In this document: piece by piece, positions 51,490 through 60,957 of the stretch
Position numbering within the stretch: the first letter of the stretch is position 1
Layout of the letters: each line of letters opens with the position of its first letter
Source of the DNA: Methanofollis formosanus
GTDB taxonomy: Archaea; Halobacteriota; Methanomicrobia; Methanomicrobiales; Methanofollaceae
Assembly (NCBI RefSeq): GCF_019633745.1
Contig: NZ_CP037968.1
Location: forward strand, 1,866,789-1,930,788
DNA length: 64,000 nt
Direction of reading: 5' to 3'
Program-made: the position numbers and the translations under genes
The notes under the pieces: model-generated
The model's database searches: none
Told to the model about the DNA's origin: nothing
The model's input: only the letters and a program-made list of their open reading frames with translations

Positions 51490-52215
51490 GGGTCATACCG
51501 GGGGTGAAGATGTGGTGATCAGAATATGCCGTCCCTTATCACCAGGTCTGTTCTGCTGTCTCGCGAGAAGATAGGGCGGGGGACGGCGCGGGGTGGTGTG
51601 ATCCCCGGAATAATGATCGGCCCTTCCCGTCTCGGTTCTATCTTCGGGGTCATGAAAATTGAACGGCGTCATGATCTGAATTGCCGTCCCGCCATCACCG
51701 AACCTGTTCTGCTGTCTCGCGAAAAGATAGGACGGGGGACGGCATGGGGTGGCGTGATCCCCGGAATAATGATCGGGCCTTCCCGTCTCGGTTCTATCTT
51801 TGGGGCCATAATAACAGGACGGGTGTGATGATCGGATGTGCCGTCCCCTCATCACCGGATCTGTTCTGCCATCTCGCGAGAGGATAGGGCGGGGGACGGC
51901 AGGTCGTGTGATTCCTCTGTGAATAGATCGACTCTCTCCCTTCCCTGTTCTATCTTGGGGGTCATGCCGGGTGTGAAGATGTGGTGATCAGAATATGCCG
52001 TCCCTTATCACCAGGTCTTTTCTGCTGTCTCGCAAGAAGATAGGGCGGGGGACGGCATCACGCGTGTTCCCTCAGAGAATAGATCAACTCTCTCCCTTCC
52101 CGGTTCTATCTTGGGGGTCATGCCGACGGGAAAGCGTACTGATCAGAACGTGCCACTTTCATCGCACGATCTTTCTGCCGTCTCGCGAGAGGATAGGGCC
52201 GGCAGGGTGCATGAC
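51490..52215 (+). repeat. Largest family A tandem array (5 units)
   Basis: Hairpins start near 51528, 51680, 51838, 51994 and 52148, spaced 152, 158, 156 and 154 bp. Arms GTGCCGTCCC or CTGCCGTCC pair with GGGGGACGGC and the centre is TCTCGCGAGA or TCTCGCGAAA. Linkers carry TATCTTCGGGGTCATG or TATCTTGGGGGTCATG, then GATCAG. It lies between deoxyhypusine synthase and the alcohol dehydrogenase locus. Confidence 0.85.
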
Positions 52216-52538
52216 CCCTCTGAAAATTCAACAAAATCGAACCGAAAAAAGAGATATGTGATATATATTGTATTGGCGTTGTATCCGAATTCCCCAGTAT
52301 ATGATCCATTCATTGGCGGCGATATGGATCTATTATTGTAGTACCTTATATTGGGGGAGGTGCCTGACCCCCTACTATTGTATCCTGTATTTTTGCTCCA
52401 CTTCTTCCGAGTTTCCGAGGCTTTTGCGTGTATGTGATCTCAGGAGCCGCCGTTTCCGGCGGCCCCTTCTTCTCTCCATGCTGGTGTCATCAAGGGACGA
52501 ACGTTAGGGTGGAGATGTGCAGACCTTCACCGGTCGTC
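52216..52538. other. AT-rich intergenic region with hairpins
   Basis: No gene is recognised. TAGTA near 52339 and TACTA near 52374 flank GGGGG/CCCCC arms (near 52354 and 52369), a nested inverted repeat of about 40 bases. GCCGCCG at 52446-52452 and CGGCGGC at 52457-52463 form a perfect hairpin with a TTTC loop, which may terminate the minus-strand alcohol dehydrogenase message. An AT-rich block (GATATATATTGTATTGG near 52259) could be a promoter, but no gene follows it. Confidence 0.45.
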
Positions 52539-53687
52539 TTAGAAGGCGGCCTTGTAGATGGCCATGACCTCTTCCTTCGTCGCGATGCGCGGGTTGGTGA
52601 GGGAACAGGCGTCCTTCATGGCGTTGTCGGCCAGGGTCGGGATGTCCTCTTCCTTGGCACCGAGTTCCGCCACGCCTGACGGGATACCGACGTCAGCAGA
52701 GAGCTTCTGGATGGCGGCGATGGCCTTCTCTGCGGCTTCCATGGTGGAGAGCCCCTCGACGTTCTCGCCGAGTGCCTTCGCGATGTCGACGAAGCGCTCG
52801 GGTGCGGCGAGCAGGTTGAACTTCTCGACGTGCGGCAGGAGGATGGCGTTGCAGACACCGTGCGGGAGGTTGTAGAACCCGCCGAGCTGGTGGGCCATGG
52901 CGTGGACGTAGCCGAGGCTGGCGTTGTTGAAGGCGATGCCGGCGAGGTACTCGGCGTGGGCCATCATGTCGCGGGCCTGGATGTCGGTGCCGTTGGCGAC
53001 GGCCGGGCGGAGCCACTTGCTGATGAGCTCGATCGCGCCGATCGCGGCGGCGTCGGTGGTCGGCGTGGCGATGGTGGAGACGTAGGCCTCGACGGCGTGG
53101 GTGAGGGCGTCCATACCGGTGGCGGCGGTGAGTGCCGGCGGCATGCTGACCATCAGTTCGGGATCGTTGATTGCCACGTTCGGGGTCATCTTCCAGTCGA
53201 CAAGGACCATCTTGACGTGCCGGCGGGTGTCGGTGATGACGGCGAAGTTGGTCATCTCGGATGCGGTACCCGCGGTGGTGTTGACGGTGATGAAGGGCGG
53301 CAGGGCTTCGGCGACCTTGGCGACACCCTCATAGTCGTAGATCTCCCCACCGTTGGTGGCGACGATGCCGACACCCTTGGCGCAGTCCATCGGAGACCCG
53401 CCGCCGACGGCGACGATCATGTCACAGGCTTCCTTCTTGTAGATCTCGGCACCCTCGTGGACCGAAAGGTCGGTCGGGTTGGGCTCGGCGCCTGCGAAGA
53501 CGTGGAAGTCGACACCGGCTTCCTTGAGGAGAGCACCGACATCTTCGGCGAGTGCCTTGCCGTGGCGACCCTTGCCTGAAACGATCAGGGCCTTCTTGGC
53601 GTTGAGCATCTGTGCCCAGGTTCCGATCTCCTTCACTGCACCAGCGCCCATGAGGGCGACTGCCGGGTTCAGATATGTGTATACCAT
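52539..53687 (-). CDS. Iron-containing alcohol dehydrogenase 1
   Basis: A 382-residue group III (Fe-type) alcohol dehydrogenase. Metal ligands are in the usual places: GMDALTHAVEAYVSTIATP (Asp and His) and GYVHAMAHQLGGFYNLPHGVCNAILLPHV (His, His). Nucleotide loop: VGGGSPMDCAKG and NTTAGTASEMTNFAVITD. Where NAD-type enzymes have Asp the protein has IVSGKGRHG (Gly), suggesting NADP. It turns primary alcohols such as ethanol into aldehydes. Start ATG 53687 has GGAG eight bases upstream. It has its own TATA (CTTTATATCG on the minus strand, 53755-53764). Fno lies 462 bases upstream. A close paralogue is at 60958. Confidence 0.93.
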   Translation of the reverse strand: MVYTYLNPAVALMGAGAVKEIGTWAQMLNAKKALIVSGKGRHGKALAEDVGALLKEAGVDFHVFAGAEPNPTDLSVHEGAEIYKKEACDMIVAVGGGSPMDCAKGVGIVATNGGEIYDYEGVAKVAEALPPFITVNTTAGTASEMTNFAVITDTRRHVKMVLVDWKMTPNVAINDPELMVSMPPALTAATGMDALTHAVEAYVSTIATPTTDAAAIGAIELISKWLRPAVANGTDIQARDMMAHAEYLAGIAFNNASLGYVHAMAHQLGGFYNLPHGVCNAILLPHVEKFNLLAAPERFVDIAKALGENVEGLSTMEAAEKAIAAIQKLSADVGIPSGVAELGAKEEDIPTLADNAMKDACSLTNPRIATKEEVMAIYKAAF

Positions 53688-54149
53688 TATTCCCACTCCA
53701 TTTGAGGACGCTCTGTTGTTCCGAGCATCCTATGATCGAAGACTCCACATGGGGCGATATAAAGGGTGGAGATTTCATTCCAGGTCTACGTGCTTTTATA
53801 TGATTTATTTATAATGATTAATCCTTTAATTATCAAAAGGTTGGCAAAACGGGCATGAATGTCCGTGCAACCCTCTCGAGATCTCCATTTATACTATAAT
53901 GGTCTATGATGGTAATTTGTGGCCAGAACTCTGATATGCCATGAAAAATCATGAAAAATGGCGATTTTTGCGGGAGAATTCCGGTATTTTTGCTGCGCGG
54001 CCACTTCGAAATCTGCGCGCTCCCCGGGGGGGTGGCGGGGGGTGCCGCACCCGCCGGGATGGCGTGTACTCGGGTGGTGACGGGTTCAGAAAGGGAAGTG
54101 AACAATATGTGAAGGAGGATAATTTGAAAAAAATTGGTCGGGATGTATT
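53688..54149. promoter_or_regulatory. Promoter region between fno1 and adh1
   Basis: A 462-base gap without a gene. The minus strand holds the TATA candidate of adh1 at 53755-53764. The segment 53790-53840 is very AT-rich (TTATATGATTTATTTATAATGATTAATCC). The other end (54000-54120) is GC-rich with a GGGGGGGTGGCGGGG run and is not repeat-like; the end part ending in AAAAAAATTGG may be the terminator of fno1 on the opposite strand. Confidence 0.45.
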
Positions 54150-54797
54150 TTATTTGAAGTAGACCCCGACGTCCCGCTTCTTGCTGAACCTAGCGATGTT
54201 GATGACAAGGGGCGTGATGGCCTCGATGTACGGCGAGACCGCCAGCGGCCCGGCGTTCACTGCTTCAAGTTCGGAGATCGAGTTGACCAGTTCCATGGTC
54301 TTCTCCTTGGCATCCTCGTGGTCGGAGCAGACACAGACCGAGTAGTCGAGGGGCTCGGAGAGCTTCTGCCACTTGCCGGCCGGGATGTTGTTGAAGGCGG
54401 CGACGATCTTCGAGTCGGGCAGGAGCTTCTGGAGTTGGATGGCCGCGGAGCCTTCCTCGGGCGGGTTGTACTTGAAGTAGTCGGTCCTGATCATCGGGTT
54501 CATCAGGCTGACGATGATCTTGCCCTCGAGTCCGGTGAGGGAGTCGATGGTCCTCTCCAGGTTCTCGGCCGGGATCGAGAAGACGACGATCTCGGAGTTG
54601 TCCACGACGCCCTGGTTGGTCGTCGGGTTGAGGTCGAAGGGGAGGCCGAGGACCTTGAGAGCGTAGCCGCACATCTCGCAGGCGGCCTGGGCCTTCTCTT
54701 CTTTGCGCGATCCGATATAGACGGTGTGGTTCTGCGAGAGCCGCAGTGCCATACCCTGTCCGATTCCACCGGTTCCACCGATTATTCCTACTTTCAT
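54150..54797 (-). CDS. npdG: F420:NADP oxidoreductase 1 (Fno/NpdG)
   Basis: A 215-residue enzyme that moves hydride between NADPH and F420. The dinucleotide loop is GIIGGTGGIGQGMALRLS and the NADP 2'-phosphate region YIGSRKEEKAQAA; F420-site parts include FSIPAENLERTI, SLMNPMIRTD and AAFNNIPAGKWQ. With the NADP-type alcohol dehydrogenase it gives F420H2 for methanogenesis. It is 89% identical (24 differences in 215) to Fno2 at 62549 by hand count. Start ATG 54797 has no ribosome site; AATAATAATTAC about 35 bases up may be TATA. It is divergent from the NuoE-like gene. Confidence 0.93.
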   Translation of the reverse strand: MKVGIIGGTGGIGQGMALRLSQNHTVYIGSRKEEKAQAACEMCGYALKVLGLPFDLNPTTNQGVVDNSEIVVFSIPAENLERTIDSLTGLEGKIIVSLMNPMIRTDYFKYNPPEEGSAAIQLQKLLPDSKIVAAFNNIPAGKWQKLSEPLDYSVCVCSDHEDAKEKTMELVNSISELEAVNAGPLAVSPYIEAITPLVINIARFSKKRDVGVYFK

Positions 54798-55306
54798 GGT
54801 CGATGTGTGGCTTTCCGGCGGTAATTATTATTTTCGGTTTGCAATCTTTCCAATATGTCTAAATATTTGCTAAAAATCGTGAAGAATTGATTGGGCGGCG
54901 GATCGGCGGATATATCAACAATCAGAAGGATTTAAAGCCCCGGACCTCCGCCTGATTCCTGGCCTCTCGAAGGGCGGGAGGCCCTCCTCCCGGCCTGCAC
55001 TCCCGGGCTCGGGTGATGGAAATCTCCTCAAAATGCTCCCCGATCGGCTGCGCGCCCCGCTGGGGTCGGTTCGTTTCTGGCTGTCGTTGGCCCGCTCCAT
55101 CTCTCTCTGGAGAAATAAATTCTAATCTTTTAAAAAAATAATGATCACGTTATACTGCATTTATCCTGTTTAATCATGAAAAACACCCTAATACGCAGGG
55201 ATATCAACAGACGTAAATAGTTGAAGATTTTTCATTAATTAGACCCAGATCATATCAATATCATGGAGGGTTTGAAACGACAGAGACACAAGAACAGATA
55301 CTGACG
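54798..55306. promoter_or_regulatory. Divergent control region of fno1 and nuoE1
   Basis: About 500 bases. TAAATATTTGCT at 54860-54871, followed by ATTGATTG, matches TAAATATTCGCT at 58472-58483 followed by ATTGATC, upstream of the ferredoxin gene, so it may be a common regulator site. A GC-rich hairpin block (GGGCGGGAGGCCC and CCTCCCGGCCTGCACTCCCGGG) lies at 54970-55030. AT-rich promoter-like DNA is at 55130-55260. A small ATG frame at 55263-55304 is in a different register from nuoE1. Confidence 0.5.
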
Positions 55307-55756
55307 GTGCGTCAGATCATCGAAGGCTACCCCAAAGAGCCTCGCTATCTGCTCGCAGCGTTACAGGATATCCAGGAAAATCAAACGTACCTGTCTGTCG
55401 AGTCGATGAAGCTGGTCGCCGAGTATCTCGGCGTTCCAGAGAGCCGGGTCTTCAGTGTCGCTACTTTTTACAAAGCGCTCAGCCTTGTCCCCCAGGGCAA
55501 GAAGGTAATCAAGGTCTGCAACGGCACGGCATGTCACCTCCGCGGTGCGCCCAAGCTCGTTGAGGCCCTGGAACAGGAACTTGGCATCAAGAACGGCGAG
55601 ACGACCGAAGACGGTCTCTTCACGATCCAGACGGTGAACTGTGTCGGAGCCTGTGCGATGGCGCCGGTGGTCATGGTCAATGACCGGGTCTACGGAAAGG
55701 TGACCATCTCACAGATTCCGGAAATTATTGAGGAGGAGAGGAAAGATGCGGCTTGA
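55307..55756 (+). CDS. NuoE-like [2Fe-2S] subunit 1
   Basis: A 149-residue thioredoxin-fold [2Fe-2S] protein like NuoE, HydC or HndA. The ligands are [14 protein letters not shown] and [18 protein letters not shown]. The N-terminus is the helical bundle ([30 protein letters not shown]). GTG 55307 is the only standard start here. The sequence upstream is protein-like ([12 protein letters not shown]) and a one-base insertion in the GGG at 55268-55270 would join it to ATG 55263, so the true start may be upstream and hidden by an indel or error. Overlaps nuoF1 by 11 bases. Confidence 0.85.
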   Translation: MRQIIEGYPKEPRYLLAALQDIQENQTYLSVESMKLVAEYLGVPESRVFSVATFYKALSLVPQGKKVIKVCNGTACHLRGAPKLVEALEQELGIKNGETTEDGLFTIQTVNCVGACAMAPVVMVNDRVYGKVTISQIPEIIEEERKDAA

Positions 55757-57620
55757 GACGATAAAAGACCTCGAAGAATACCGTGCAGGGCTTCTTACCT
55801 CTGCGCCTGATGTTCCCCGCATCTGGGTCTGTGCGGGGCCAGGCTGTCTTGCCAACGGCAGCATGGAGATCTACGAGGCCTTCATGGCATATGCCGACGA
55901 GCACGACCTGAAAGCCGACATCGACCTCAAGGCCGAAGCCACCGGTTGCCAGGGGCTCTGCGAGCGCGGTCCCCTCGTCACCGTCCACCTCGCGAAGGAC
56001 GCCGACGAGATCTTCTACCAGCATGTCCGGGTCAAGGACGTCGCTGAGATCATGGAGAAGACCGTCCTCGGCGGCAGCATTGTCGACCGGCTCCTGTACC
56101 GCGACCAGGCGACCAAGTCGAAGATCGCCTCGACCAAGGCCATCCCGTTCTACGCACACCAGAAGAAGATCGTCCTGAAGAACTGCGGGCACGTCAACCC
56201 GCTCTCCATCGACGAGGCCATCGCCGCCGGCGCCTATGCCGGACTTGCGAAGGCGCTCGCCATGGAGGCTGCAGAGGTCGTGAAGGTCGTCAAGGACTCC
56301 GGTCTTCGCGGCCGCGGCGGTGGCGGTTTCCCGACCGGCGTGAAGTGGGAGTCGGCCGCCGTCGTCGACGCCCCGCAGAAATATGTCGTCGTGAACGGCG
56401 ACGAGGGTGACCCCGGTGCGTTCATGGACCGGGCCGTCATGGAAGGCGACCCGCACACCATGCTTGAAGGGCTTGCCATCGGCGGGTATGCCATCGGCGC
56501 GACGCGTGGCCTGATCTATGTCAGGAACGAGTATCCGATCGCCGTCGAGCACCTCAGGATCGCCATCGAGCAGGCGCACGAGTACGGCCTCCTGGGCAAG
56601 AACATCCTGGGCAGCGGTTTCGACTTCGAGATCGAGATCGTCCGGGGTGGCGGTGCATTCGTCTGCGGTGAATCGACCTCCCTCATGACATCCATCGAGG
56701 GCCGGGCCGGTGTCCCGCGGGTCAAGTACATTCGTTCGACCGAGAAAGGTCTCTGGGAAGGCCCGACCGTCCTCAACAACGTCGAGAGCTGGGCGAACAT
56801 CCCGCAGATCCTGATCAATGGTGCCGACTGGTTCAAGAGCATGGGCACCGAGAACAACAGCGGGACCAAGGTCTTCTCGCTCGTCGGCAAGGTCAAGAAC
56901 AGCGGCCTCGTCGAGGTTCCGATGGGCGTCACCCTGCGCGAGATGATCTACGACATCGGTGGCGGCGTGCTCAACGACCGCGAGTTCAAGGCCGTCCAGA
57001 CCGGCGGGCCGTCGGGCGGTTGTCTCCCGGCAAGCGAACTCGACCGGCCGGTCGACTTCGATCAGCTCAAGGCCGCCGGATCCATGATGGGTTCAGGCGG
57101 GATGATCGTCATGGACGACCACACCTGCATGGTCAATGTCGCCCAGTACTTCGTCGACTTCCTGGTCGAGGAGTCGTGCGGCAAGTGCACCCCCTGCCGC
57201 GAAGGGCTCAAGGCCATGCAGACGCTGCTCCACGGCCTCACCTCGGGCACCGCCAAACCCGGCGACTGCGCCCTGCTCAAGGAGATCGCCGAGCATGTGC
57301 GCGACACCGCGCTCTGCGGACTGGGCAAGACCGCCGCGAACCCGGTGCTCGCGACGATGAACTGGTTCCCCGAAGAGTACGAGGAGCATGAGAAGGAAGG
57401 CTTCTGTCGGGCCGGGGTCTGCAGCGGTCTCTATGACCTCGAGATCGATGAAGACCTCTGTACCGGCTGCACGCTCTGTGAGCGGGTCTGTCCGGCCGGT
57501 GCGGTCTCCGGCGAGAAGAAAATGACGCACACCATCGACAAGCACGCCTGTGCTACCTGCGGCTCGTGTATCGACGTCTGTCGGTTCAAGGCGATCAAGG
57601 TCGTGAGGAGGAGTGAGTAA
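55746..57620 (+). CDS. NuoF-like NAD(P)H-FMN iron-sulfur subunit 1
   Basis: A 624-residue subunit like HydB/HndC/NuoF. Residues 25-110: [2Fe-2S] thioredoxin-like domain (Cys29, Cys34, Cys68, Cys72). Then the NuoF core with NADH/FMN sites ([46 protein letters not shown]) and the 4Fe-4S motif [10 protein letters not shown] (Cys478, 481, 484 plus a later Cys). The end is an extra two-[4Fe-4S] ferredoxin domain ([31 protein letters not shown]). Typical of electron-bifurcating complexes, so it probably links NAD(P)H, flavin and ferredoxin. ATG 55746 with GGAGAGG; overlaps nuoE1. A two-domain partial paralogue starts at 63841. Confidence 0.92.
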   Translation: MRLETIKDLEEYRAGLLTSAPDVPRIWVCAGPGCLANGSMEIYEAFMAYADEHDLKADIDLKAEATGCQGLCERGPLVTVHLAKDADEIFYQHVRVKDVAEIMEKTVLGGSIVDRLLYRDQATKSKIASTKAIPFYAHQKKIVLKNCGHVNPLSIDEAIAAGAYAGLAKALAMEAAEVVKVVKDSGLRGRGGGGFPTGVKWESAAVVDAPQKYVVVNGDEGDPGAFMDRAVMEGDPHTMLEGLAIGGYAIGATRGLIYVRNEYPIAVEHLRIAIEQAHEYGLLGKNILGSGFDFEIEIVRGGGAFVCGESTSLMTSIEGRAGVPRVKYIRSTEKGLWEGPTVLNNVESWANIPQILINGADWFKSMGTENNSGTKVFSLVGKVKNSGLVEVPMGVTLREMIYDIGGGVLNDREFKAVQTGGPSGGCLPASELDRPVDFDQLKAAGSMMGSGGMIVMDDHTCMVNVAQYFVDFLVEESCGKCTPCREGLKAMQTLLHGLTSGTAKPGDCALLKEIAEHVRDTALCGLGKTAANPVLATMNWFPEEYEEHEKEGFCRAGVCSGLYDLEIDEDLCTGCTLCERVCPAGAVSGEKKMTHTIDKHACATCGSCIDVCRFKAIKVVRRSE

Positions 57621-57621
57621 C

Positions 57622-58386
57622 ATGGTTGAAGTGACGATCGACGGGCAGAAAATTGAGGTTGAGAAGGGAACGACCGCCCTGGAGGCGGCGCGTGCCCTGG
57701 GCATCGAGATCCCGACCCTCTGTTACCACGAGGGTCTGCCGCCCGACGGCAACTGCCGTCTCTGCCAGGTGGAAGTCACCGACCGCGGCCGCACCAGTCT
57801 GGTCATCTCGTGCATGTACCCGATCAAGGGACCGGTCGAGATCAAGACCGACACCGAACGGGTCCGCGACGCCCGCGCCTTTGTGGTGAGGCTCCTCCTC
57901 GCCCGCTCGCCCGACTCCCCGGTCCTCCAGCAGCTTGCGGAGGAGTACGGGGTCGAGCCCCTGGACGCACGCTTCGTCCCTGAAGGCGAGAGCGATCTCT
58001 GTATCAGGTGCGGTCGGTGTGTCCGGGCCTGCGCCACCCTCGGCAACGACTGCATCGAGTTTGTCTGGCGTGGCTGGGAGAAAGAGGTGAACACCCCCTT
58101 CAAGGAGCCTTCGAAGACCTGTATCGGCTGCGGCTCCTGCGCCCAGGTCTGCCCGACCGGTGCGATCCGCGCCACCACGGACGGTCTCACCCGGACGATC
58201 TGGGGCCGGACCTTCGACCTCGTTGCCTGTGAGCGTTGCGGCGATCATTTCGCGACGCCTGAGCAGCTCGAGGCCGCCAGGCAGGAGTTCGAGGAGGCGG
58301 ACGGGCGCGTGCTCTGTCAGCGGTGCCGCAAACTCGAGCAGGCGCGTGCGGTCGCGTCTGGCCTGGGAGCGCACGAAGAGAGTTGA
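57622..58386 (+). CDS. NuoG N-terminus-like [2Fe-2S]/[4Fe-4S] subunit (HoxU/HndD-type without hydrogenase domain)
   Basis: A 254-residue Fe-S protein. Ligands: [2Fe-2S] Cys34, 45, 48, 64; [4Fe-4S] Cys127, 130, 133, 137 and Cys167, 170, 173, 177. The usual His-Cys3 cluster between them (HPxDCxxC) is missing: the segment reads RSPDSPVLQQLAEE. There is no [FeFe] H-cluster. The C-terminus adds CERCGDHF and LCQRC (Cys203, 206, 232, 235), a zinc ribbon or rubredoxin-like site as in HycF/HyfA. It would carry electrons from NuoF to a partner. GGAGGAG eight bases before ATG 57622. It ends the nuoEFG operon. No second copy is in the window (it would be past 64000). Confidence 0.9.
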   Translation: MVEVTIDGQKIEVEKGTTALEAARALGIEIPTLCYHEGLPPDGNCRLCQVEVTDRGRTSLVISCMYPIKGPVEIKTDTERVRDARAFVVRLLLARSPDSPVLQQLAEEYGVEPLDARFVPEGESDLCIRCGRCVRACATLGNDCIEFVWRGWEKEVNTPFKEPSKTCIGCGSCAQVCPTGAIRATTDGLTRTIWGRTFDLVACERCGDHFATPEQLEAARQEFEEADGRVLCQRCRKLEQARAVASGLGAHEES

Positions 58387-58558
58387 AGGAAGGTTAACTA
58401 AACCCCTTCACCTCTGTTCAAGATCTAATCGGGGTATGTTGACTATTCTCACATAATTTATCATTAAAAATTAAATATTCGCTCATAAAATCTCGATTGA
58501 TCATAGAAATGATTAAATAAACAATATGTTAATCCTCAATCTGTAGGAGTGTACAACC
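58387..58558 (+). promoter_or_regulatory. Promoter region of the ferredoxin-AOR operon
   Basis: Very AT-rich (ACATAATTTATCATTAAAAATT near 58451). TAAATATTCGCT at 58472-58483 is repeated upstream of fno1/nuoE1. The start codon is preceded by GTAGGAGTG. A separate promoter means that the aldehyde genes can be expressed apart from nuoEFG. Confidence 0.55.
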
Positions 58559-59047
58559 ATGGAGAAAACTGAGAACCTGCTGCTGATCACCCCTGAGCGG
58601 TGCATCGGCTGTGGGACCTGCGAACTGGCATGCTCCATCGGACATGTCGACGAATTCAAGCCGACTGTCGCGAATATCTCGGTCCTCAGATTTGAGGCCG
58701 GTGTGAACGTGCCCATGGCCTGTCTGCAGTGCGACAAGCCCGCCTGTGTTGCTGCGTGCAAGAGCGGCGCCCTCGAGAAAGACCCCGCTACCGGCCTTGT
58801 CAGCGTCAACGGCGCCAAGTGTATCGGGTGCCGGATGTGCGTGATGGCCTGCCCCTTCGGCAACATCACCTACAACGCTGCTGCAAAGCAGGCCCTGAAG
58901 TGTGACCAGTGCGGCGGCCACCCGATGTGCGCCGAGTTCTGCCCGGCAAACGCCATTGAATACCTGCCCGCCGACACCGCCACCGTGCAGAGGAAGAAGG
59001 CGTTCGCTGCAAAACTTGCCGCCGGTATCTCGGAGGTGAATGTATAA
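58559..59047 (+). CDS. Polyferredoxin with four [4Fe-4S] sites (HycB/CooF-like), AOR partner
   Basis: A 162-residue ferredoxin with 16 or more Cys: [38 protein letters not shown] and [15 protein letters not shown]. Proteins of this size accept electrons from molybdenum or tungsten enzymes (here from the AOR). ATG 58559 follows TAGGAG. Its stop overlaps the AOR ATG (TAATG), so both are co-translated. It would move electrons from aldehyde oxidation to soluble ferredoxin or to the NuoEFG-like complex. Confidence 0.92.
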   Translation: MEKTENLLLITPERCIGCGTCELACSIGHVDEFKPTVANISVLRFEAGVNVPMACLQCDKPACVAACKSGALEKDPATGLVSVNGAKCIGCRMCVMACPFGNITYNAAAKQALKCDQCGGHPMCAEFCPANAIEYLPADTATVQRKKAFAAKLAAGISEVNV

Positions 59048-60855
59048 TGTATGGATGGACTGGAACGGTGCTCCGCGTCAACCTGACCGAGGGCACGGTC
59101 AAGAAGGAACCCCTCAACAAGGACTTCGCAGAGAACTACATCGGCGGGCGTGGGCTCGGCGAGAAGTACTTCATCAGCGAGGTCGACGCTGCGGTGGACG
59201 CGCTCTCCCCCGAGAACAAGCTCATCTTCGCCACCGGCCCGCTGACCGGGACGATGGGCATCTCCACCGGGCGCTACGACGTCGTCGCCAAGGGCCCGCT
59301 GAACAACACCCTCGCCTCCTCTAATTCCGGCGGCTACTTCGGCCCGGCGATCAAGTACGCCGGCTACGACCTGATCATCTTCGAGGGGAAGGCCGAGAAG
59401 CCGGTCTACCTCTGGATCAACAACGACGCTGTCGAACTCCGTGACGCCTCCCACCTCTGGGGCAAGACGATCTACGAGACCGACGACGCCGTGAAGGCCG
59501 AGACCGACCCCGACGCAGAGGTCGCCTGCATCGGCCCCGCCGGCGAGAAGCTCGTCCTCTTCGCCTGCATCATGAACGACAAGCACCGTGCCGCCGGCAG
59601 GACCGGGATCGGTACGGTGATGGGCTCCAAGAACCTCAAGGCCCTTGCCGTCCGCGGCACCGGCGGGATCAAGGTCGCCGATAAGGAAGGCTACCTCAAC
59701 GCCGTCCGCGCCGCCAGAAAGAAGATCGCTGAGAACCCGGTCACCTCCCAGGGTCTGCCGACCTTCGGGTCCAACATCCTGGTCAATATCATCAACGAGT
59801 CCGGTGCGCTCCCGACGAAGAACTGGCGTGAAGCCTACGACCCCGAAGCCGACAAGATCTCCGGCGAGACCCTCAGCCGCGACAACCTCCTGCACAACAA
59901 GGGGTGCGCCTCCTGTGTCATCGGGTGCGGGCGTGTCGCCAAGGCCAAGGGCCGGTTCAACGAGATCGGTGAAGGGCCCGAGTACGAGTCGGCCTGGTGC
60001 TTCGGCTCCGACTGTGGCATCCACGACATGGACGCCGTCCTGAAGGCGAACTTCCTCTGCAACGAACTCGGGATGGACACCATCTCCCTGGGCTCGACCA
60101 TCGCCTGTGCGATGGAACTTGTCGACATCGGCGCTCTCGAGGGCGAGAAGACCGGGTGCGACCTCAAGTTCGGCAACGCCGATGCGATGGTCGAGATCAC
60201 CCGCGCCACCGCCTACCGCGAGGGCTTCGGCGACGAGATCGCCGAGGGTTCCTTCAGGCTGGCCACGAAGTACGGCCACCCCGAACTCTCGATGACCGTC
60301 AAGAAGCAGGAGATGCCGGCCTACGACCCGCGTGCCGTGCAGGGTATCGGCCTGGAGTACGCCACCTCCAACCGTGGCGGCTGCCACGTCCGTGGCTACA
60401 CCATCTCGCCTGAGATCCTCGGCCTCCCGATGAAGATGGACCCCTCGGTCACCGAAGGTAAGCCCGAGATCCTCAAGATCTTCCAGGACCTCACCGGTGC
60501 GCTCTCCGCCTCCGGTACCTGTCTCTTCGCCTCGTTCGCGATCGGCGCCGACGAGATCGCCGCCGAACTCGCGGCCGCCACCGGCGTCGAGTTCACGACC
60601 GAGAAGGTCATGGAGATCGGCGAGCGGATCTACAACATGGAGCGGATGTTCATCGTCAAGAACGGCTACTCCGGCAAGGACGACGCCCTCCCGCCCAGGC
60701 TGCTCAACGACCCGATCCCGGCCGGTCCGGCAAAGGGCAATGTCAACCACCTGCCCGAGATGCTGCCGCACTACTACGAGATCAGGGGTTGGGACGTCGA
60801 CGGTATCCCGACGCAGAAGAAGCTTGAGGAGCTCGGCCTGGCCGACATGGCCTGA
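59047..60855 (+). CDS. aor: Tungsten-dependent aldehyde:ferredoxin oxidoreductase
   Basis: A 602-residue AOR that oxidises aldehydes to carboxylic acids and reduces ferredoxin. Features: [29 protein letters not shown], tungstopterin contacts (GAL-type loops such as [18 protein letters not shown]), [4Fe-4S] CASCVIGC and the later Cys of SDCGI-type loop, and [15 protein letters not shown] near the C-terminal domain. The length and motif order are normal. Acetaldehyde is the likely main substrate next to ethanol dehydrogenases. T-rich DNA (ATTTTTTTATC, then TCTCTCTTTTTC) at 60870-60893 may be the terminator. The converging adh2 ends 102 bases away. Confidence 0.95.
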   Translation: MYGWTGTVLRVNLTEGTVKKEPLNKDFAENYIGGRGLGEKYFISEVDAAVDALSPENKLIFATGPLTGTMGISTGRYDVVAKGPLNNTLASSNSGGYFGPAIKYAGYDLIIFEGKAEKPVYLWINNDAVELRDASHLWGKTIYETDDAVKAETDPDAEVACIGPAGEKLVLFACIMNDKHRAAGRTGIGTVMGSKNLKALAVRGTGGIKVADKEGYLNAVRAARKKIAENPVTSQGLPTFGSNILVNIINESGALPTKNWREAYDPEADKISGETLSRDNLLHNKGCASCVIGCGRVAKAKGRFNEIGEGPEYESAWCFGSDCGIHDMDAVLKANFLCNELGMDTISLGSTIACAMELVDIGALEGEKTGCDLKFGNADAMVEITRATAYREGFGDEIAEGSFRLATKYGHPELSMTVKKQEMPAYDPRAVQGIGLEYATSNRGGCHVRGYTISPEILGLPMKMDPSVTEGKPEILKIFQDLTGALSASGTCLFASFAIGADEIAAELAAATGVEFTTEKVMEIGERIYNMERMFIVKNGYSGKDDALPPRLLNDPIPAGPAKGNVNHLPEMLPHYYEIRGWDVDGIPTQKKLEELGLADMA

Positions 60856-60957
60856 GCCCCTCCTTCTCATTTTTTTATCTGTTCTCTCTTTTTCAGGGGC
60901 CGGGACGGTGCAGTTCCTCCTGCATACTCCGGTTTCGGTCCGGTTCTCACCGGTCTC

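Noticed and set aside
57622-58386. Catalytic subunit of [FeFe]-hydrogenase
   Set aside because: The H-cluster cysteine motifs are absent and the protein stops after the ferredoxin-like part plus a small zinc-ribbon tail.
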